DNA of 64,000 bases, taken from contig NZ_MWWV01000015.1 of assembly GCF_002259645.1 (NCBI RefSeq), forward strand, positions 16,357 through 80,356, in the 5' to 3' direction. Positions within the stretch are counted from its first letter, which is position 1. Every line of letters starts with the position of its first letter. Below the pieces are notes generated by a model, which worked only from the letters and a program-made list of their open reading frames with translations, made no database searches and had not been told where the DNA came from. Of the stretch, positions 16,958 to 26,581 are shown piece after piece. The DNA comes from Bifidobacterium tissieri (GTDB lineage: Bacteria > Actinomycetota > Actinomycetes > Actinomycetales > Bifidobacteriaceae). The translations under genes were made by a program, and so were the position numbers.

Positions 16958-18400
16958 GTGAGTATGAATGATGGGGAACGTACGAACATGGACGATCGCA
17001 ATCAATCGAATCAGACGCTGAACGGTCGACAGCCGTCCGATAATCACGAACGCAATGAACATGACAGTGGCTCCGAACCCGTGGATTCCGGGTTCGTGGA
17101 TCCTGATGAGGCGGCGGTGCTCGCCGCCAGCGGCAGACCCCACCGCCAGCACATGCGCAGCGTACCGAAGCTGGCCACCCCGCACACCGGGGCCAAGACC
17201 AAGCTGTCGGCCATCATCGGGCCGGCCTTCGTGGCGGCCGTGGCCTATGTGGATCCGGGCAACGTGGCCGCCAACATCACCTCGGGCGCACGGTATGGAT
17301 TCCTGCTCGTCTGGGTGCTGGTGCTCGCCAATGCGATGAGCGTGCTCATCCAGTACCAATCCGCCAAACTGGGCATCGTGACCGGCCAGTCGCTGCCCGC
17401 GCTGCTGGGCAATCGCATGAACCCGGGAGGACGACTGCTGTTCTTCGCGCAGGCCGAGGTGATCGCCATCGCCACCGATCTGGCCGAGGTGATCGGCGGG
17501 GCGATCGCCCTCAATCTGCTGTTCGGTCTGCCGATGTTCGTCGGCGGGTGCATCATCGGCGCGGTCTCCACCGTGCTGCTGCGGTTCCAGGGCAGGAGCC
17601 AGAATCTGTTCGAGAAGCTCATCGTGGCGCTGCTGCTCGTCATCACATTCGGTTTCATCGCCGGACTGTTCATCGAGCCGCCGGCTCCATCCAAGGTGCT
17701 CGGCGGTCTGGTCCCGCACTTCAACGGGTCGGACTCGGTGCTCATGGCCAGCTCCATGCTGGGGGCGACGGTGATGCCGCACGCGATCTACCTGCATTCC
17801 ACGCTGGTCAATGACCATTACGAGGGGCGCAAGGAGCGCCCCGACATCCGTCGCGAGCTGTTCGGCACCAAGATCGACGTGGTATGGGCGCTACTGCTCG
17901 CCGGCACCGTGAATCTGGCGTTGCTGCTACTCGCCGCGAACAGTCTGCATGGCATGTCCGGCACCGACACGATCGAAGGTGCCCAGCATGCGGTGGTGCA
18001 GGTGCTCGGACCGGTCATCGGCACGATCTTCTCGATCGGCCTGCTCGCTTCCAGTCTGTCAAGCACATCGGTGGGCACCTACGCCGGTCAGGAGATCATG
18101 CACGGCCTGTTGCACGTGGATGCGCCGATGTGGGCATGCCGCATCATCACGCTCGTGCCGGCCCTTGTGATCCTCTGGTTCAGTTCGAACCCCACGTTCG
18201 CGTTGGTGGTGGGTCAGGTGATCCTTTCGATCGGCATCCCGTTCGCTATCATTCCGCTCATGCGCTATACGCACGATCGCCAGCTTATGGGCCAATGGGC
18301 GGATGGGCCCGTCAAGCATGTGATCTTCATGCTTGTGGCCGCGCTGATCATCGTGCTCAACGTGACGTTGGTGGTGCTCACCTTCATGGGGAGGAACTGA
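16958..18400 (+). CDS. mntH: Nramp-family divalent metal transporter (MntH-like)
   Basis: 480 residues from GTG 16958. TATAAC (16946-16951) ends 6 nt before this codon, suggesting leaderless translation; ATG 16988 is an alternative. After a polar N-terminus of about 80 residues, there are 11 or so hydrophobic helices. Helix 1 has the metal-binding DPGN (AYVDPGNVAANI) and helix 6 has the MPH motif (GATVMPHAIYLHS): the two hallmarks of proton-coupled Mn/Fe uptake by Nramp proteins. It is probably the cell's manganese importer. I see no recognisable MntR or Fur site by eye. Confidence 0.9.
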   Translation: MSMNDGERTNMDDRNQSNQTLNGRQPSDNHERNEHDSGSEPVDSGFVDPDEAAVLAASGRPHRQHMRSVPKLATPHTGAKTKLSAIIGPAFVAAVAYVDPGNVAANITSGARYGFLLVWVLVLANAMSVLIQYQSAKLGIVTGQSLPALLGNRMNPGGRLLFFAQAEVIAIATDLAEVIGGAIALNLLFGLPMFVGGCIIGAVSTVLLRFQGRSQNLFEKLIVALLLVITFGFIAGLFIEPPAPSKVLGGLVPHFNGSDSVLMASSMLGATVMPHAIYLHSTLVNDHYEGRKERPDIRRELFGTKIDVVWALLLAGTVNLALLLLAANSLHGMSGTDTIEGAQHAVVQVLGPVIGTIFSIGLLASSLSSTSVGTYAGQEIMHGLLHVDAPMWACRIITLVPALVILWFSSNPTFALVVGQVILSIGIPFAIIPLMRYTHDRQLMGQWADGPVKHVIFMLVAALIIVLNVTLVVLTFMGRN

Positions 18401-18597
18401 CTCGGGGCATTCGGCATTCGATGTGAATGTCGCGCGATGACACGCCGATATCGCTGCAAAATTCATCCGACGTCCATGTTTGGTATACCGTCCGTCCGCT
18501 TGGAGCGTTGTGTCGTCTGTGGTCCGTCCATAATGTGGTAGACGAAAAACGATCGACGGCGGGTGTATGCGCCTGCGCAAGGAGAACAGGACGGACG

Positions 18598-20079
18598 ATG
18601 TCGGATTCCGTGACGGCAGTGGTTGTCGCCGTAGTGATCATGGCTGTGATCGCGCTTGTGCTCATCATTCTGGCATGGCGGTACGGCGTGATGTCCGGCG
18701 AGGAGCGTGCCCAGACACGTCATGCCAGCGAACAGAACGCCATTCCGAAGTCGCTCTACGGCAGGGGAGTGTCCGCCGACGAGGCGTCACGCAATCTGCT
18801 GAAGACGCTGCGCAGCGGTGCCATCATCGTCGACGGGCTTGGCGACGTGCGGTACGCCAGTCCTCGACTGGATAATCTCGACGTCGTGCGTGACGGTCAT
18901 CTGATCTCGGGGGAGATCCGTGATCTGCTTGCGCAGGTGGCCGCCGATGGGGAGATCCGCGACCGTGAGATCGAAGTGACTGCGGTATCGCCGTCCGGGC
19001 GTATCACCGACCAGTCGAACGTGTATCTGCAGGTGCGTATCGGACATATCGCCACCATCGAACCATTGTCCGTCACGTTCGGCATGGATATCGCCAACGC
19101 CGGCGGCGCCAATGAACTGTATGTGATCTTTCTTGAGGACGTCAGCGAGAAACGGCATTTCGAGCAGATGCGCCGCGACTTCGTCACCAACGTGTCGCAC
19201 GAGCTCAAGACCCCTGCCGGCGCGATATCGCTGCTCGCCGAAACCGTCTCCAGCGCCGCCGACGATCCGGACGCCGTACGCTACTTCTCCGGAAGGATCT
19301 CCAAGGAGTCCGAACGCCTGACCGAACTTGTGCAGAAGCTCATCGCCCTGCAGAAGGTGCAGGATGACAAGGGACTCGCCGCCGCGGACAGCGAGCCGGT
19401 ATCCGTGCCGAAGATCGTTCGCGAGGCCGTGTCCGAAAACGAAGTGCAGGCCGCCGCCAAGCACATCGATATCCGCATGTACTTCGGCGACGATGACGAA
19501 GGCACGAGCGCCGAATACACCGCGGACGGGCAGCCTGACACATCGCTCGACGACGACATCATCGTCAACGGCGACGCCGATTCACTCAAGACAGCAGTGA
19601 AGAATCTGGTGGAGAACGCCATCCATTATTCGCCGGAGAATACGCATGTCGGCGTCAGCGTGCGGAAGAACGGCCGTGTGCAGATCCGCGTCGTCGACCA
19701 GGGCATCGGCATTCCCGCCGACGCGCAGAAGCGCATCTTCGAACGGTTCTATCGCGTCGATCCGGCACGCTCCCGTGCCACGGGCGGCACTGGTCTAGGC
19801 CTCGCCATCACCAAGCACGTCGTGCAGGACGCCGGCGGTACGATCTCCGTATGGTCCCGGCCGGGGGAGGGCTCCACGTTCACCATCGATCTGCCCAAGG
19901 CGGAAGATCAGTCCAACGACGATGATCTGCCCGAGGATGAGCATCAATCCCGTCAATCACAGGCGGAGGAGAACGCGGTGAAGCAGGATGCCGCGGACGG
20001 TGTGAACGTTACGGACAGCGCGGACGCCGTTGATGCCGAGGACGACGCTGAACGGGACTTGGTCGGTGAGGCCCGGTAG
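18598..20079 (+). CDS. Sensor histidine kinase (SenX3/PhoR-like)
   Basis: 493 residues from ATG 18598. One membrane helix (residues 6-27), a PAS-like sensing region (about 60-185), the phosphoacceptor box RRDFVTNVSHELKTPAGAISLLAE (His near residue 200), and a HATPase domain: VKNLVENAIHYSPENTHV (N box), VVDQGIGIPADAQKRIFERFYR (G1/F), GGTGLGLAITKHVV (G2). The C-terminal 60 residues are acidic and disordered-looking. SenX3-like kinases sense phosphate status through the Pst system, which fits the pst operon just downstream. The regulator gene is on the opposite strand facing it. Confidence 0.88.
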   Translation: MSDSVTAVVVAVVIMAVIALVLIILAWRYGVMSGEERAQTRHASEQNAIPKSLYGRGVSADEASRNLLKTLRSGAIIVDGLGDVRYASPRLDNLDVVRDGHLISGEIRDLLAQVAADGEIRDREIEVTAVSPSGRITDQSNVYLQVRIGHIATIEPLSVTFGMDIANAGGANELYVIFLEDVSEKRHFEQMRRDFVTNVSHELKTPAGAISLLAETVSSAADDPDAVRYFSGRISKESERLTELVQKLIALQKVQDDKGLAAADSEPVSVPKIVREAVSENEVQAAAKHIDIRMYFGDDDEGTSAEYTADGQPDTSLDDDIIVNGDADSLKTAVKNLVENAIHYSPENTHVGVSVRKNGRVQIRVVDQGIGIPADAQKRIFERFYRVDPARSRATGGTGLGLAITKHVVQDAGGTISVWSRPGEGSTFTIDLPKAEDQSNDDDLPEDEHQSRQSQAEENAVKQDAADGVNVTDSADAVDAEDDAERDLVGEAR

Positions 20080-20254
20080 ACCCGGTAGCGCCGACGATGC
20101 TTAGCAGGCCCAGATGTCTGTAGGCCTAGTGGCTTTGGTGAGTCCGGTGGCTTCGGCAGTTTTTGTCAGGACATGGTAAGCCGGGTCCCGCCACATGTGA
20201 CTTCCGTGCGTTACTTCGCGCGCATTCGCAGACTCATATCGCATGCCTGTGCAT

Positions 20255-20314
20255 ATGAAACGCTCCGGCTTCCTGAATCGGTACGATACCTATCGGGAAG
20301 CCGGAGCGTTTCAT
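20255..20314. terminator. Bidirectional terminator between kinase and regulator genes
   Basis: Perfect 19-bp arms (ATGAAACGCTCCGGCTTCC and complement) around a 22-nt loop. It serves both convergent genes. The rest of 20080-20402 holds nothing else I can support. Confidence 0.8.
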
Positions 20315-20402
20315 CTATGCGGATTCACATGCGGATTCATATCTACGGATTCCGACGGAATCTACGGAATCCTACGAAGATTGTTCTACAAACCGTCTCG
20401 TA

Positions 20403-21107
20403 CTACTCCGCCGGCTCGTCGATCTTGTAGCCAAGACCGCGCACGGTGGTGATGTAGTGCGGATGGGCAGGATCCTCCTCGATCTTGGAACGCACACGCT
20501 TGATGTGCACGTCCAGCGTCTTGGTGTCGCCAACGTAATCCGAACCCCACACGCGGTCGATCAGCTGATGGCGGGTAAGCACACGGCCCTTGTTCTGCAT
20601 CAGGTATTCGAGCAGCTCGAACTCCTTGAGCGGGAAGAAGGCGTTCTCGCCATGCACCGTCACCGCATGCTGTCCCACCTGCATACGGATCGGTCCGCAC
20701 ACCAGCGGAATGTCGTCGTCGGCGGAATCGGAGCCATCCGCGCTGCCGGGCGCGCGACGCAGCACCGCACGTACACGGGCCAGCAGCTCGCGGAACGAAT
20801 ACGGCTTGGTCACATAGTCGTCCGCGCCGATCTCCAGCCCCACGACCTTGTCGATCTCCGAGCTTTTCGCCGTCAGCATGATGATCGGCACGCGGCTCTG
20901 TTCGCGGATCCTGCGGCACAGTGACGTGCCGTCCAGACCGGGGAGCATAAGGTCGAGCAGCACCAGATCCACACCGCCCTTGGTGAACAGCTCAAGGCCC
21001 TCTTCCCCGGTGGCTGCCGCCACCACGTCATAGCCTTCATGGGTGAACTGATAGACCAGGGGCTCCCGGTAGGATTCCTCGTCTTCGACGACCAGTATGC
21101 GGGTCAT
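20403..21107 (-). CDS. OmpR/PhoB-family response regulator (RegX3-like)
   Basis: 234 residues, start preceded by GAGGGAG. Receiver domain: acidic pocket VVEDEESYRE, phospho-acceptor Asp in LVLLDLMLPGLDG (near residue 52), and the conserved Lys in VTKPYSFRELLARVRAVLRR. The C-terminal winged helix includes PLKEFELLEYLMQNKGRVLTRHQLIDRVWG and TLDVHIKRVRSKIEEDP...ITTVRGLGYKI. It is nearest to RegX3/PhoP-type phosphate regulators and should act with the convergent kinase. It is transcribed away from pstS, so the region between them is a shared control region. Confidence 0.9.
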   Translation of the reverse strand: MTRILVVEDEESYREPLVYQFTHEGYDVVAAATGEEGLELFTKGGVDLVLLDLMLPGLDGTSLCRRIREQSRVPIIMLTAKSSEIDKVVGLEIGADDYVTKPYSFRELLARVRAVLRRAPGSADGSDSADDDIPLVCGPIRMQVGQHAVTVHGENAFFPLKEFELLEYLMQNKGRVLTRHQLIDRVWGSDYVGDTKTLDVHIKRVRSKIEEDPAHPHYITTVRGLGYKIDEPAE

Positions 21108-21300
21108 GTGATTGACTCCCTCTCGTGTTGATTTGCCCGTGGCTTTGCGACCAAAGGCAACTTACTCAGGCACAGACAGCATACATCGTCGGGTTGATAC
21201 CTGAGATTCACCATGCAAACGTCAGAACTTTACCCAGCGTACGTTATCGGAAGCTACACAATCTACATCCAAACGATGTAGAAAGCAGATATCAGCACAA

Positions 21301-21322
21301 GTTCACTTTCCGTTCACCGACT
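21301..21322. promoter_or_regulatory. PHO-box-like direct repeat upstream of pstS
   Basis: GTTCACTTTCC is followed at once by GTTCACCGACT: two GTTCAC units exactly 11 bp apart, as in actinobacterial PhoP/RegX3 boxes. It lies 158 bp upstream of pstS and about 190 bp from the regulator gene. The rest of 21108-21479 contains no ORF of note. Confidence 0.6.
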
Positions 21323-21479
21323 TTGGTCTTGGGCTCTCCAACTCTCTCATAGTCTTGAATTGTCATGAAAAAGCGTGTTTTGCCAATGACAACAACCTGA
21401 AGGCGGCACGCGGTTGCGAATTCGGTTAATTACGGTTCTCCGATGTTCGCGACGGAAAAGGATACAAGAGGGAATAGTT

Positions 21480-22607
21480 ATGCGAAAGAACATTCTTATG
21501 CGTTCCGTGGCCGTCGTGTCCGGTCTGGCCATGCTCGCCTCTCTGGCGGCCTGCGGTGACAACACCTCCGGCTCCAGCAACGGATCCAGCTCCTCCAGCT
21601 CCGCCGAGAAGATCTCCGGCGACTTCCAGGGTGCCGGCGCCTCCTCCCAGCAGAGCGCCGTCGAAGCTTGGATCGCTTCCTACCAGGCCACCAACCCCGA
21701 CGCCAAGATCGCCTACAACCCGGTCGGCTCCGGCGCTGGTGTCACCACCTTCCTCACCGGTGCCACCGCATGGGCTGGCTCCGACGCCTCCCTGACCAGC
21801 GAGCAGGTCGACAAGTCCAAGGCCGTGTGCGCTGACAACACCACCGCCTTCGACATCCCGGCCTACATCTCCCCGATCGCCGTGGTCTTCAACCTCAACG
21901 GCATCTCCGGTCAGGACAAGCACCTGAACATGGACGCTGACACCGTCGCCAAGATCTTCGACGGCAAGATCACCAAGTGGAACGACGAGGCCATCGCCAA
22001 GCAGAACCCGAAGGTCACTCTGCCTGACACCGCCATCACCGTGGTCCACCGTTCCGATAAGTCCGGCACCACCCAGAACTTCGTCAGCTACCTCAAGGAT
22101 GCCGCTCCGAGCTCCTGGACCTACGACCTGAGCGAGAACTGGCCGAACGAAGTCGGTCAGGGTGGTAAGGGCACCTCCGGTGTCATCAGCACCGTCAAGC
22201 AGGCCGACGGCACCATCGGCTACGCCGATGCCTCCCAGGCCGGCGACCTCGGCACCGTTGCCCTGAAGGTCGGCGAGAAGTACGTGCCGTACTCGGCTGA
22301 AGCCGCCTCCAAGGTCGTCGACGCCTCCCCGCTCGACGAGTCCGCCACTGGTGAGAACCGCGTGGTTGTCAAGCTCGACCACAACACCACCGCCGACGGC
22401 GCCTACCCGCTGGTGCTGGTCTCCTACGACATCGCCTGCCCGGCCTACAAGGACGCCAACACCGCCAAGTTCGTGAAGTCCTGGCTGACCTACGTGGTGA
22501 GCAAGGATGGTCAGGACGTGGCCGCCAAGAACGCCGGTTCCGCTCCGCTGTCCGACACGATGCGCGCCAAGATCACCAAGTCCATCGACGCCATCAAGAC
22601 CGAGTGA
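21480..22607 (+). CDS. pstS: Phosphate-binding lipoprotein PstS
   Basis: 375 residues, GAGGG upstream. Lipoprotein signal: MRKNILMRSV, hydrophobic core and lipobox LASLAAC with the Cys at about residue 22. The mature protein has the phosphate-binding pattern: GDFQGAGASSQQSAVEAWI (loop 1), GSGAGVTTFLTGATAWAGSDASL, and VVHRSDKSGTTQNFVSYL (Ser-Gly-Thr loop). It captures phosphate outside the membrane for PstCAB. First gene of the operon, under the PHO-box-like repeat. Confidence 0.95.
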   Translation: MRKNILMRSVAVVSGLAMLASLAACGDNTSGSSNGSSSSSSAEKISGDFQGAGASSQQSAVEAWIASYQATNPDAKIAYNPVGSGAGVTTFLTGATAWAGSDASLTSEQVDKSKAVCADNTTAFDIPAYISPIAVVFNLNGISGQDKHLNMDADTVAKIFDGKITKWNDEAIAKQNPKVTLPDTAITVVHRSDKSGTTQNFVSYLKDAAPSSWTYDLSENWPNEVGQGGKGTSGVISTVKQADGTIGYADASQAGDLGTVALKVGEKYVPYSAEAASKVVDASPLDESATGENRVVVKLDHNTTADGAYPLVLVSYDIACPAYKDANTAKFVKSWLTYVVSKDGQDVAAKNAGSAPLSDTMRAKITKSIDAIKTE

Positions 22608-22652
22608 ACCGAATAATCGGTAACTGAGTCCAGGAATCCAAATCCGATCAGG

Positions 22653-22710
22653 CCGCGGTGTTTCCGCCTGAAGCGAGAAGCACTGCGGCTTTGTCGGGTC
22701 TAGATCCGAC
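22653..22710 (+). promoter_or_regulatory. Tandem hairpins between pstS and pstC
   Basis: A hairpin at 22653-22688 (CCGCGGTG pairs with CACTGCGG through one G-U) is followed by CTTT and a second small hairpin at 22693-22710 (GTCGG/CCGAC). It could act as an attenuator or as a stabiliser that leaves more pstS than pstCAB mRNA, as expected for a binding protein needed in excess. Inferred from position and shape. Confidence 0.5.
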
Positions 22711-22734
22711 CACTACTTTGTGTAAGGAGAACCC

Positions 22735-23688
22735 GTGAGTTCGCAAGACAAAGCGGTAGTTCAGGAGAACACTGGAAAGACCGGAGATAAGGTCTTCAAG
22801 TTCTTCGCCTACGCCGCCGGTATTCTGATCCTCGTCGCGCTCGCAGCAGTGGCTCTGTTCCTGCTGTTCCGTGCGTGGCCCCTCATCGGCGGAGATCAGT
22901 CCGCCAACGCCGCCACCGTGGAATCGTTCACCGGTGGAAAGGCGCACAACTTCTGGCAGTACGTCGGACCGCTTGTGTTCGGTACAGTCCTCGTCGCAGC
23001 TCTGGCACTGATCATCGCCTTCTTCATCGCCGTGGGCATCGCACTGTTCATCTCGCACTACGCGCCGAAGCAGGTGGCTGTGGTGCTGAGCTCCGTCGTC
23101 GATCTGCTGGCCGCCATCCCCTCCGTTATCTACGGTCTTTGGGGTGGTCTGATTCTGGTCCCGGCCATTGGCCCCTTCTGGAACTGGGTGGCCACCTACC
23201 TCGGTTGGATTCCGATCTTCGAGGGTCCTGCCGCCAGCCCGGCTCGTACGGTCGCCACGGTCGCCGTGGTGCTCGCCGTCATGATCCTGCCGATCATCAC
23301 CTCCGTGTCGCGCGATATCTTCCAGCAGGCTCCGCGTCTGCAGCAGGAAGCCGCTCTCGCTCTGGGTGCCACCAAGTGGGAGATGATCAAGCTCGCCGTC
23401 ATTCCGTTCGGCAAGTCCGGTGTCGTGTCCGCCTCCATGCTCGGCCTTGGTCGTGCACTTGGTGAGACGATGGCAGTCCTCATGATTCTGTCCCCTGGCC
23501 TCACCTACTCTGTCAAGCTGCTGCAGGCTTCCCAGAGCCAGACGATCGCTGCAAACATCGCCGCGCAGTATCCTGAAGCCAACGATTTGGGCGTCTCCAC
23601 GCTGATCGGAACCGGTCTGGTGCTGTTCATCATCACCTTCCTGGTCAACTTCATCGCCCGTAAGATCACTGAGAAAGCGAGCGTGTGA
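22735..23688 (+). CDS. pstC: Phosphate ABC transporter permease PstC
   Basis: 317 residues from GTG 22735, with AAGGAG 6 nt upstream. Six hydrophobic helices are visible. The region near residue 105 (YAPKQVAVVLSSVVDLLAAIPSVIYGLWG) and the EAA loop (RLQQEAALALGATKWEMIKLAVIPFGKSGVV near 200-230) are typical of PstC. It forms the channel with PstA. Its stop codon overlaps the pstA start (TGATG), indicating translational coupling. Confidence 0.95.
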   Translation: MSSQDKAVVQENTGKTGDKVFKFFAYAAGILILVALAAVALFLLFRAWPLIGGDQSANAATVESFTGGKAHNFWQYVGPLVFGTVLVAALALIIAFFIAVGIALFISHYAPKQVAVVLSSVVDLLAAIPSVIYGLWGGLILVPAIGPFWNWVATYLGWIPIFEGPAASPARTVATVAVVLAVMILPIITSVSRDIFQQAPRLQQEAALALGATKWEMIKLAVIPFGKSGVVSASMLGLGRALGETMAVLMILSPGLTYSVKLLQASQSQTIAANIAAQYPEANDLGVSTLIGTGLVLFIITFLVNFIARKITEKASV

Positions 23689-24680
23689 TGACTTCCGCAA
23701 ACCCCACCGAATTCAGCAAGGTCAAGCAGCCTGACTTCGACAAGCTTGCTCCTACGCGCTCGTTCATCGAGGCTCGTAAGCGCAAGGACATCATCATGCA
23801 GGGCCTCATCTACGTGGCCTTCATCATCGCCCTGATCCCGCTGATCTCCGTGCTTTGGACCACGCTGTTCAACGGTATCAAGCGCCTGAACATCAACTTC
23901 CTCACCTTCAACATGACGGGCGTCATCGGTGGTAACCCGACTCCGTCCGGTGGCTACGGTGGTGTGCTCCACGCCATCATCGGTACGCTGGAGATCACGC
24001 TCGGTGCCATGGTCATCTCCATCCCGATCGGTCTGATGTGCGCCGTCTACCTTGTGGAATACGCACAGCGCGGCGGCAAGCTCGCCCAGTCGATCTCCCT
24101 GCTCGTCGACGTCATGAGTGGTATCCCGTCCATCGTCGCCGGTTTGTTCGCATACTCGATGTTCACGATCTTCTTCGGACCCGGTACCATCAACGGTTTC
24201 GAAGGTTCCGTGGCATTGTCGCTGCTGATGATCCCGACCGTGGTCAAGACCAGTGAGGAAATGCTGAAGATCGTGCCTCACGATCTGCGCGAGGCCTCCT
24301 ACGCTCTGGGCGTGACCAAGCAGCGTACGATCACCAAGATCGTGCTCCGCACCGCCCTTCCGGGTATCGTCTCCGGTGTGATTCTGGCAATCGCACGAGT
24401 CATCGGTGAGACCGCTCCTCTGCTTATGACCGCTGGCTTCATCTCCAGCACCAACGTCAACCTGTTCAGCGGACAGATGACCACCCTCCCTGTGTTCGTC
24501 TACCAGGAGTACAGCAAGCTCTCCGTGACCTGCCCGGCTTCCGCCGACGCCAGCTGCGTGCCCACCATCCCGATGGAACGCGCCTGGGCCGCCGCTCTGG
24601 TGCTGATCATCATCGTGCTTCTGCTGAACCTGCTCGGACGTTGGGTCGCCAAGGTCTTCGCCGTGAAGACGGAACAGTAA
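23688..24680 (+). CDS. pstA: Phosphate ABC transporter permease PstA
   Basis: 330 residues from ATG 23688 (inside the TGATG overlap with pstC). Six hydrophobic helices; VVEYAQRGGKLAQSISLLVDVMSGIPSIVAGLFAY-like region near 120-150, EAA loop LREASYALGVTKQRTITKIVLRTALPGIVSGVIL near 200, and GETAPLLMTAG near 240 match PstA. It has a Cys-containing external loop (TCPASADASCVP) near residue 285. Partner of PstC and PstB. Confidence 0.95.
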   Translation: MTSANPTEFSKVKQPDFDKLAPTRSFIEARKRKDIIMQGLIYVAFIIALIPLISVLWTTLFNGIKRLNINFLTFNMTGVIGGNPTPSGGYGGVLHAIIGTLEITLGAMVISIPIGLMCAVYLVEYAQRGGKLAQSISLLVDVMSGIPSIVAGLFAYSMFTIFFGPGTINGFEGSVALSLLMIPTVVKTSEEMLKIVPHDLREASYALGVTKQRTITKIVLRTALPGIVSGVILAIARVIGETAPLLMTAGFISSTNVNLFSGQMTTLPVFVYQEYSKLSVTCPASADASCVPTIPMERAWAAALVLIIIVLLLNLLGRWVAKVFAVKTEQ

Positions 24681-24716
24681 GTCGCCGCATAGAACGAATC
24701 AAGTTAAGGAAAACAA

Positions 24717-25496
24717 ATGGGACAGCGAATTGATGTCAACCATCTGAACGTCTACTACGGCAACTTCCTCGCCGTCGAAGACGTGAACATGAAGATTGAG
24801 CCGAACAAGGTCACCGCATTCATCGGACCTTCCGGCTGTGGTAAGTCCACCGTGTTGCGCACCCTCGACCGCATGCACGAGATCATTCCCGGCGCCCACT
24901 GCAAGGGCGAGGTTCTGCTCGAAGGCAAGAACCTGTACGCTCCGGACGTTGACCCCGTGGCCGTGCGTCGTGACGTCGGCATGGTGTTCCAGCGCCCGAA
25001 CCCGTTCCCCACGATGTCCATTCGTGAGAACGTGCTCTCCGGTGTGACTCTGAACAACCGCAAGATCAGCAAGTCCGACGCTGACGAGCTTGTCGAGTGG
25101 GCTCTGCGTGGTGCCAACCTGTGGGAAGAGGTCAAGGATCGTCTTGACAACCCCGGCATCGGTCTGTCCGGTGGTCAGCAGCAGCGTCTGTGCATCGCCC
25201 GCGCCGTGGCCGTGCACCCGCAGGTGCTGCTCATGGATGAGCCCTGCTCCGCTCTTGACCCGATCTCGACCCTGGCCGTCGAGGATCTGATCAACGAGCT
25301 CAAGGGCGACTACACGATCGTGATCGTGACCCACAACATGCAGCAGGCATCTCGTATCGCCGACTACACCGGCTTCTTCAACCTGAAGGCCGTCGGTCAG
25401 CCTGGTCACCTTGAGTACTTCGCTGACACGGACACCATGTTCCACAATCCTCAGAACGAAGAGGCCGAGCGTTACATCTCCGGTCGCTTCGGCTGA
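24717..25496 (+). CDS. pstB: Phosphate ABC transporter ATPase PstB
   Basis: 259 residues, AAGGA 8 nt before the start. Walker A is [14 protein letters not shown] near residue 35, Q-loop [19 protein letters not shown] (the PstB-specific form), signature [19 protein letters not shown] near 150, Walker [14 protein letters not shown], and the H-loop [16 protein letters not shown]. It powers phosphate import through PstCA. A phoU gene, often next in this operon, is absent here. Confidence 0.97.
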   Translation: MGQRIDVNHLNVYYGNFLAVEDVNMKIEPNKVTAFIGPSGCGKSTVLRTLDRMHEIIPGAHCKGEVLLEGKNLYAPDVDPVAVRRDVGMVFQRPNPFPTMSIRENVLSGVTLNNRKISKSDADELVEWALRGANLWEEVKDRLDNPGIGLSGGQQQRLCIARAVAVHPQVLLMDEPCSALDPISTLAVEDLINELKGDYTIVIVTHNMQQASRIADYTGFFNLKAVGQPGHLEYFADTDTMFHNPQNEEAERYISGRFG

Positions 25497-25692
25497 TCCA
25501 CTCCGCCGGGGGAACTTTCGCATGGCTGTGTCTGCACGGGTTATGTGCGGTCGGTGTGCGTGGAGGCCGTATGGTTGTACACGGCTTTCACACCGCCGTC
25601 GGCAGCGCATAGCCTAGTGCGCACGGTTTCCCTCCTCCCGGCGGTTTTATTCTTCCCCTGTGTTTTTTCTTCTCTCCACTGGGGATGCCAAG

Positions 25693-25730
25693 GGCTCCTG
25701 CTTCTGCCTACGGGCAGACAGGAGCCTTTT
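25693..25730 (+). terminator. Intrinsic terminator of the pst operon
   Basis: GGCTCCTG pairs with CAGGAGCC and the inner TCTGCC pairs with GGCAGA around TACG; TTTTGT follows. It lies about 200 bp beyond pstB. Confidence 0.85.
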
Positions 25731-25866
25731 GTATTGTGCCGTGGCGTTCTGTCACCTCTTTCGGTTCTGTTTCACGATGCTCTGGTATCGGTTCATAATC
25801 GGGGGGTAAGGGTCGGAACGTGGGTTTTATTCGTGTGTGTTGGCGTGTCGTTGGGGCCATAAGCCC

Positions 25867-26235
25867 TCATCACCCAACGACTAATGCTCCTTGCGACGCA
25901 TGTGTGTGGCCAACAAGCACGGGGAACAAGCCCCGGTGCCTATCCGACTCACGCGTGTGACACACACGCACCGGGGACGGTCCGCTGTGTCCATTGGACG
26001 CACACGTACGTCAAACAGGCACCGGGAGCGAAGCTTCGTGCTCATCGGACGCACGTATACGACCAACAGGCACCGGGGACGATCTCCGATACCCATCGGA
26101 CGCACGCATGCGTCGAACACGCACCAGGGAAGAACCACCGTGCTCATGCGACGCACGCATGCACCAGACGGGCATCGAAACCGAGCCTCGGTGCCCATCG
26201 GACGCACGCGTATGTCGGACACGCACCGAATTGCT
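25867..26235. repeat. Degenerate 51-bp tandem repeat array, about seven units
   Basis: Units begin at 25867 (weak), 25918, 25969, 26020, 26071, 26122, 26173 and 26224 (partial), always exactly 51 bp apart. Most open with CACCGGGGAC and carry CCATCGGACGCACG near position 24-37. At position 34-43 each unit has its own short palindrome: CACGCGTG, ACGTACGT, CGTATACG, CGCATGCG, GCATGC, ACGCGT. Since 51 is divisible by 3, several frames stay open with 17-residue repeats on both strands, but none has a convincing start or ribosome site. A hairpin (GTCGTTGGG/CCCAACGAC, 25847-25881) borders the array. I regard it as non-coding with low confidence. Confidence 0.75.
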
Positions 26236-26581
26236 CAGGCCCGGGTCGCAGGCGGCGAGCACGTTTCCTTACGCCGGCCGAGGAGCAGGGGCAGAGCGGG
26301 GGTCTTATTCGCATCGTCGGCGTGCCGCCGGCTGGTGTGACCGGCCCGGCCTGTCCGACGTCGAATCCGCTCTCGCAGGCGTCGGCTTCCTTCTTCGCAT
26401 CGCAATCCCAGGCAATGGGGGTATCCCTGCCCTTGCCGGCCTGAGGTCGCATACGGAACAAGCCAACCGGATACATGCGAACTCCAATCCGAACGCCGAA
26501 ACGCCCAACTTCTCGCCCGCACCTTCAGCATTGTTCCCGATGCCCATAGTCGCACATAGTCCGCTTCTCTGTTGCCCTTCG

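Noticed and set aside
25761..25785. Second parS site (GTTTCACG)
   Set aside because: Only half of the palindrome is present (CTGTTTCACGATGC); the other arm does not match.
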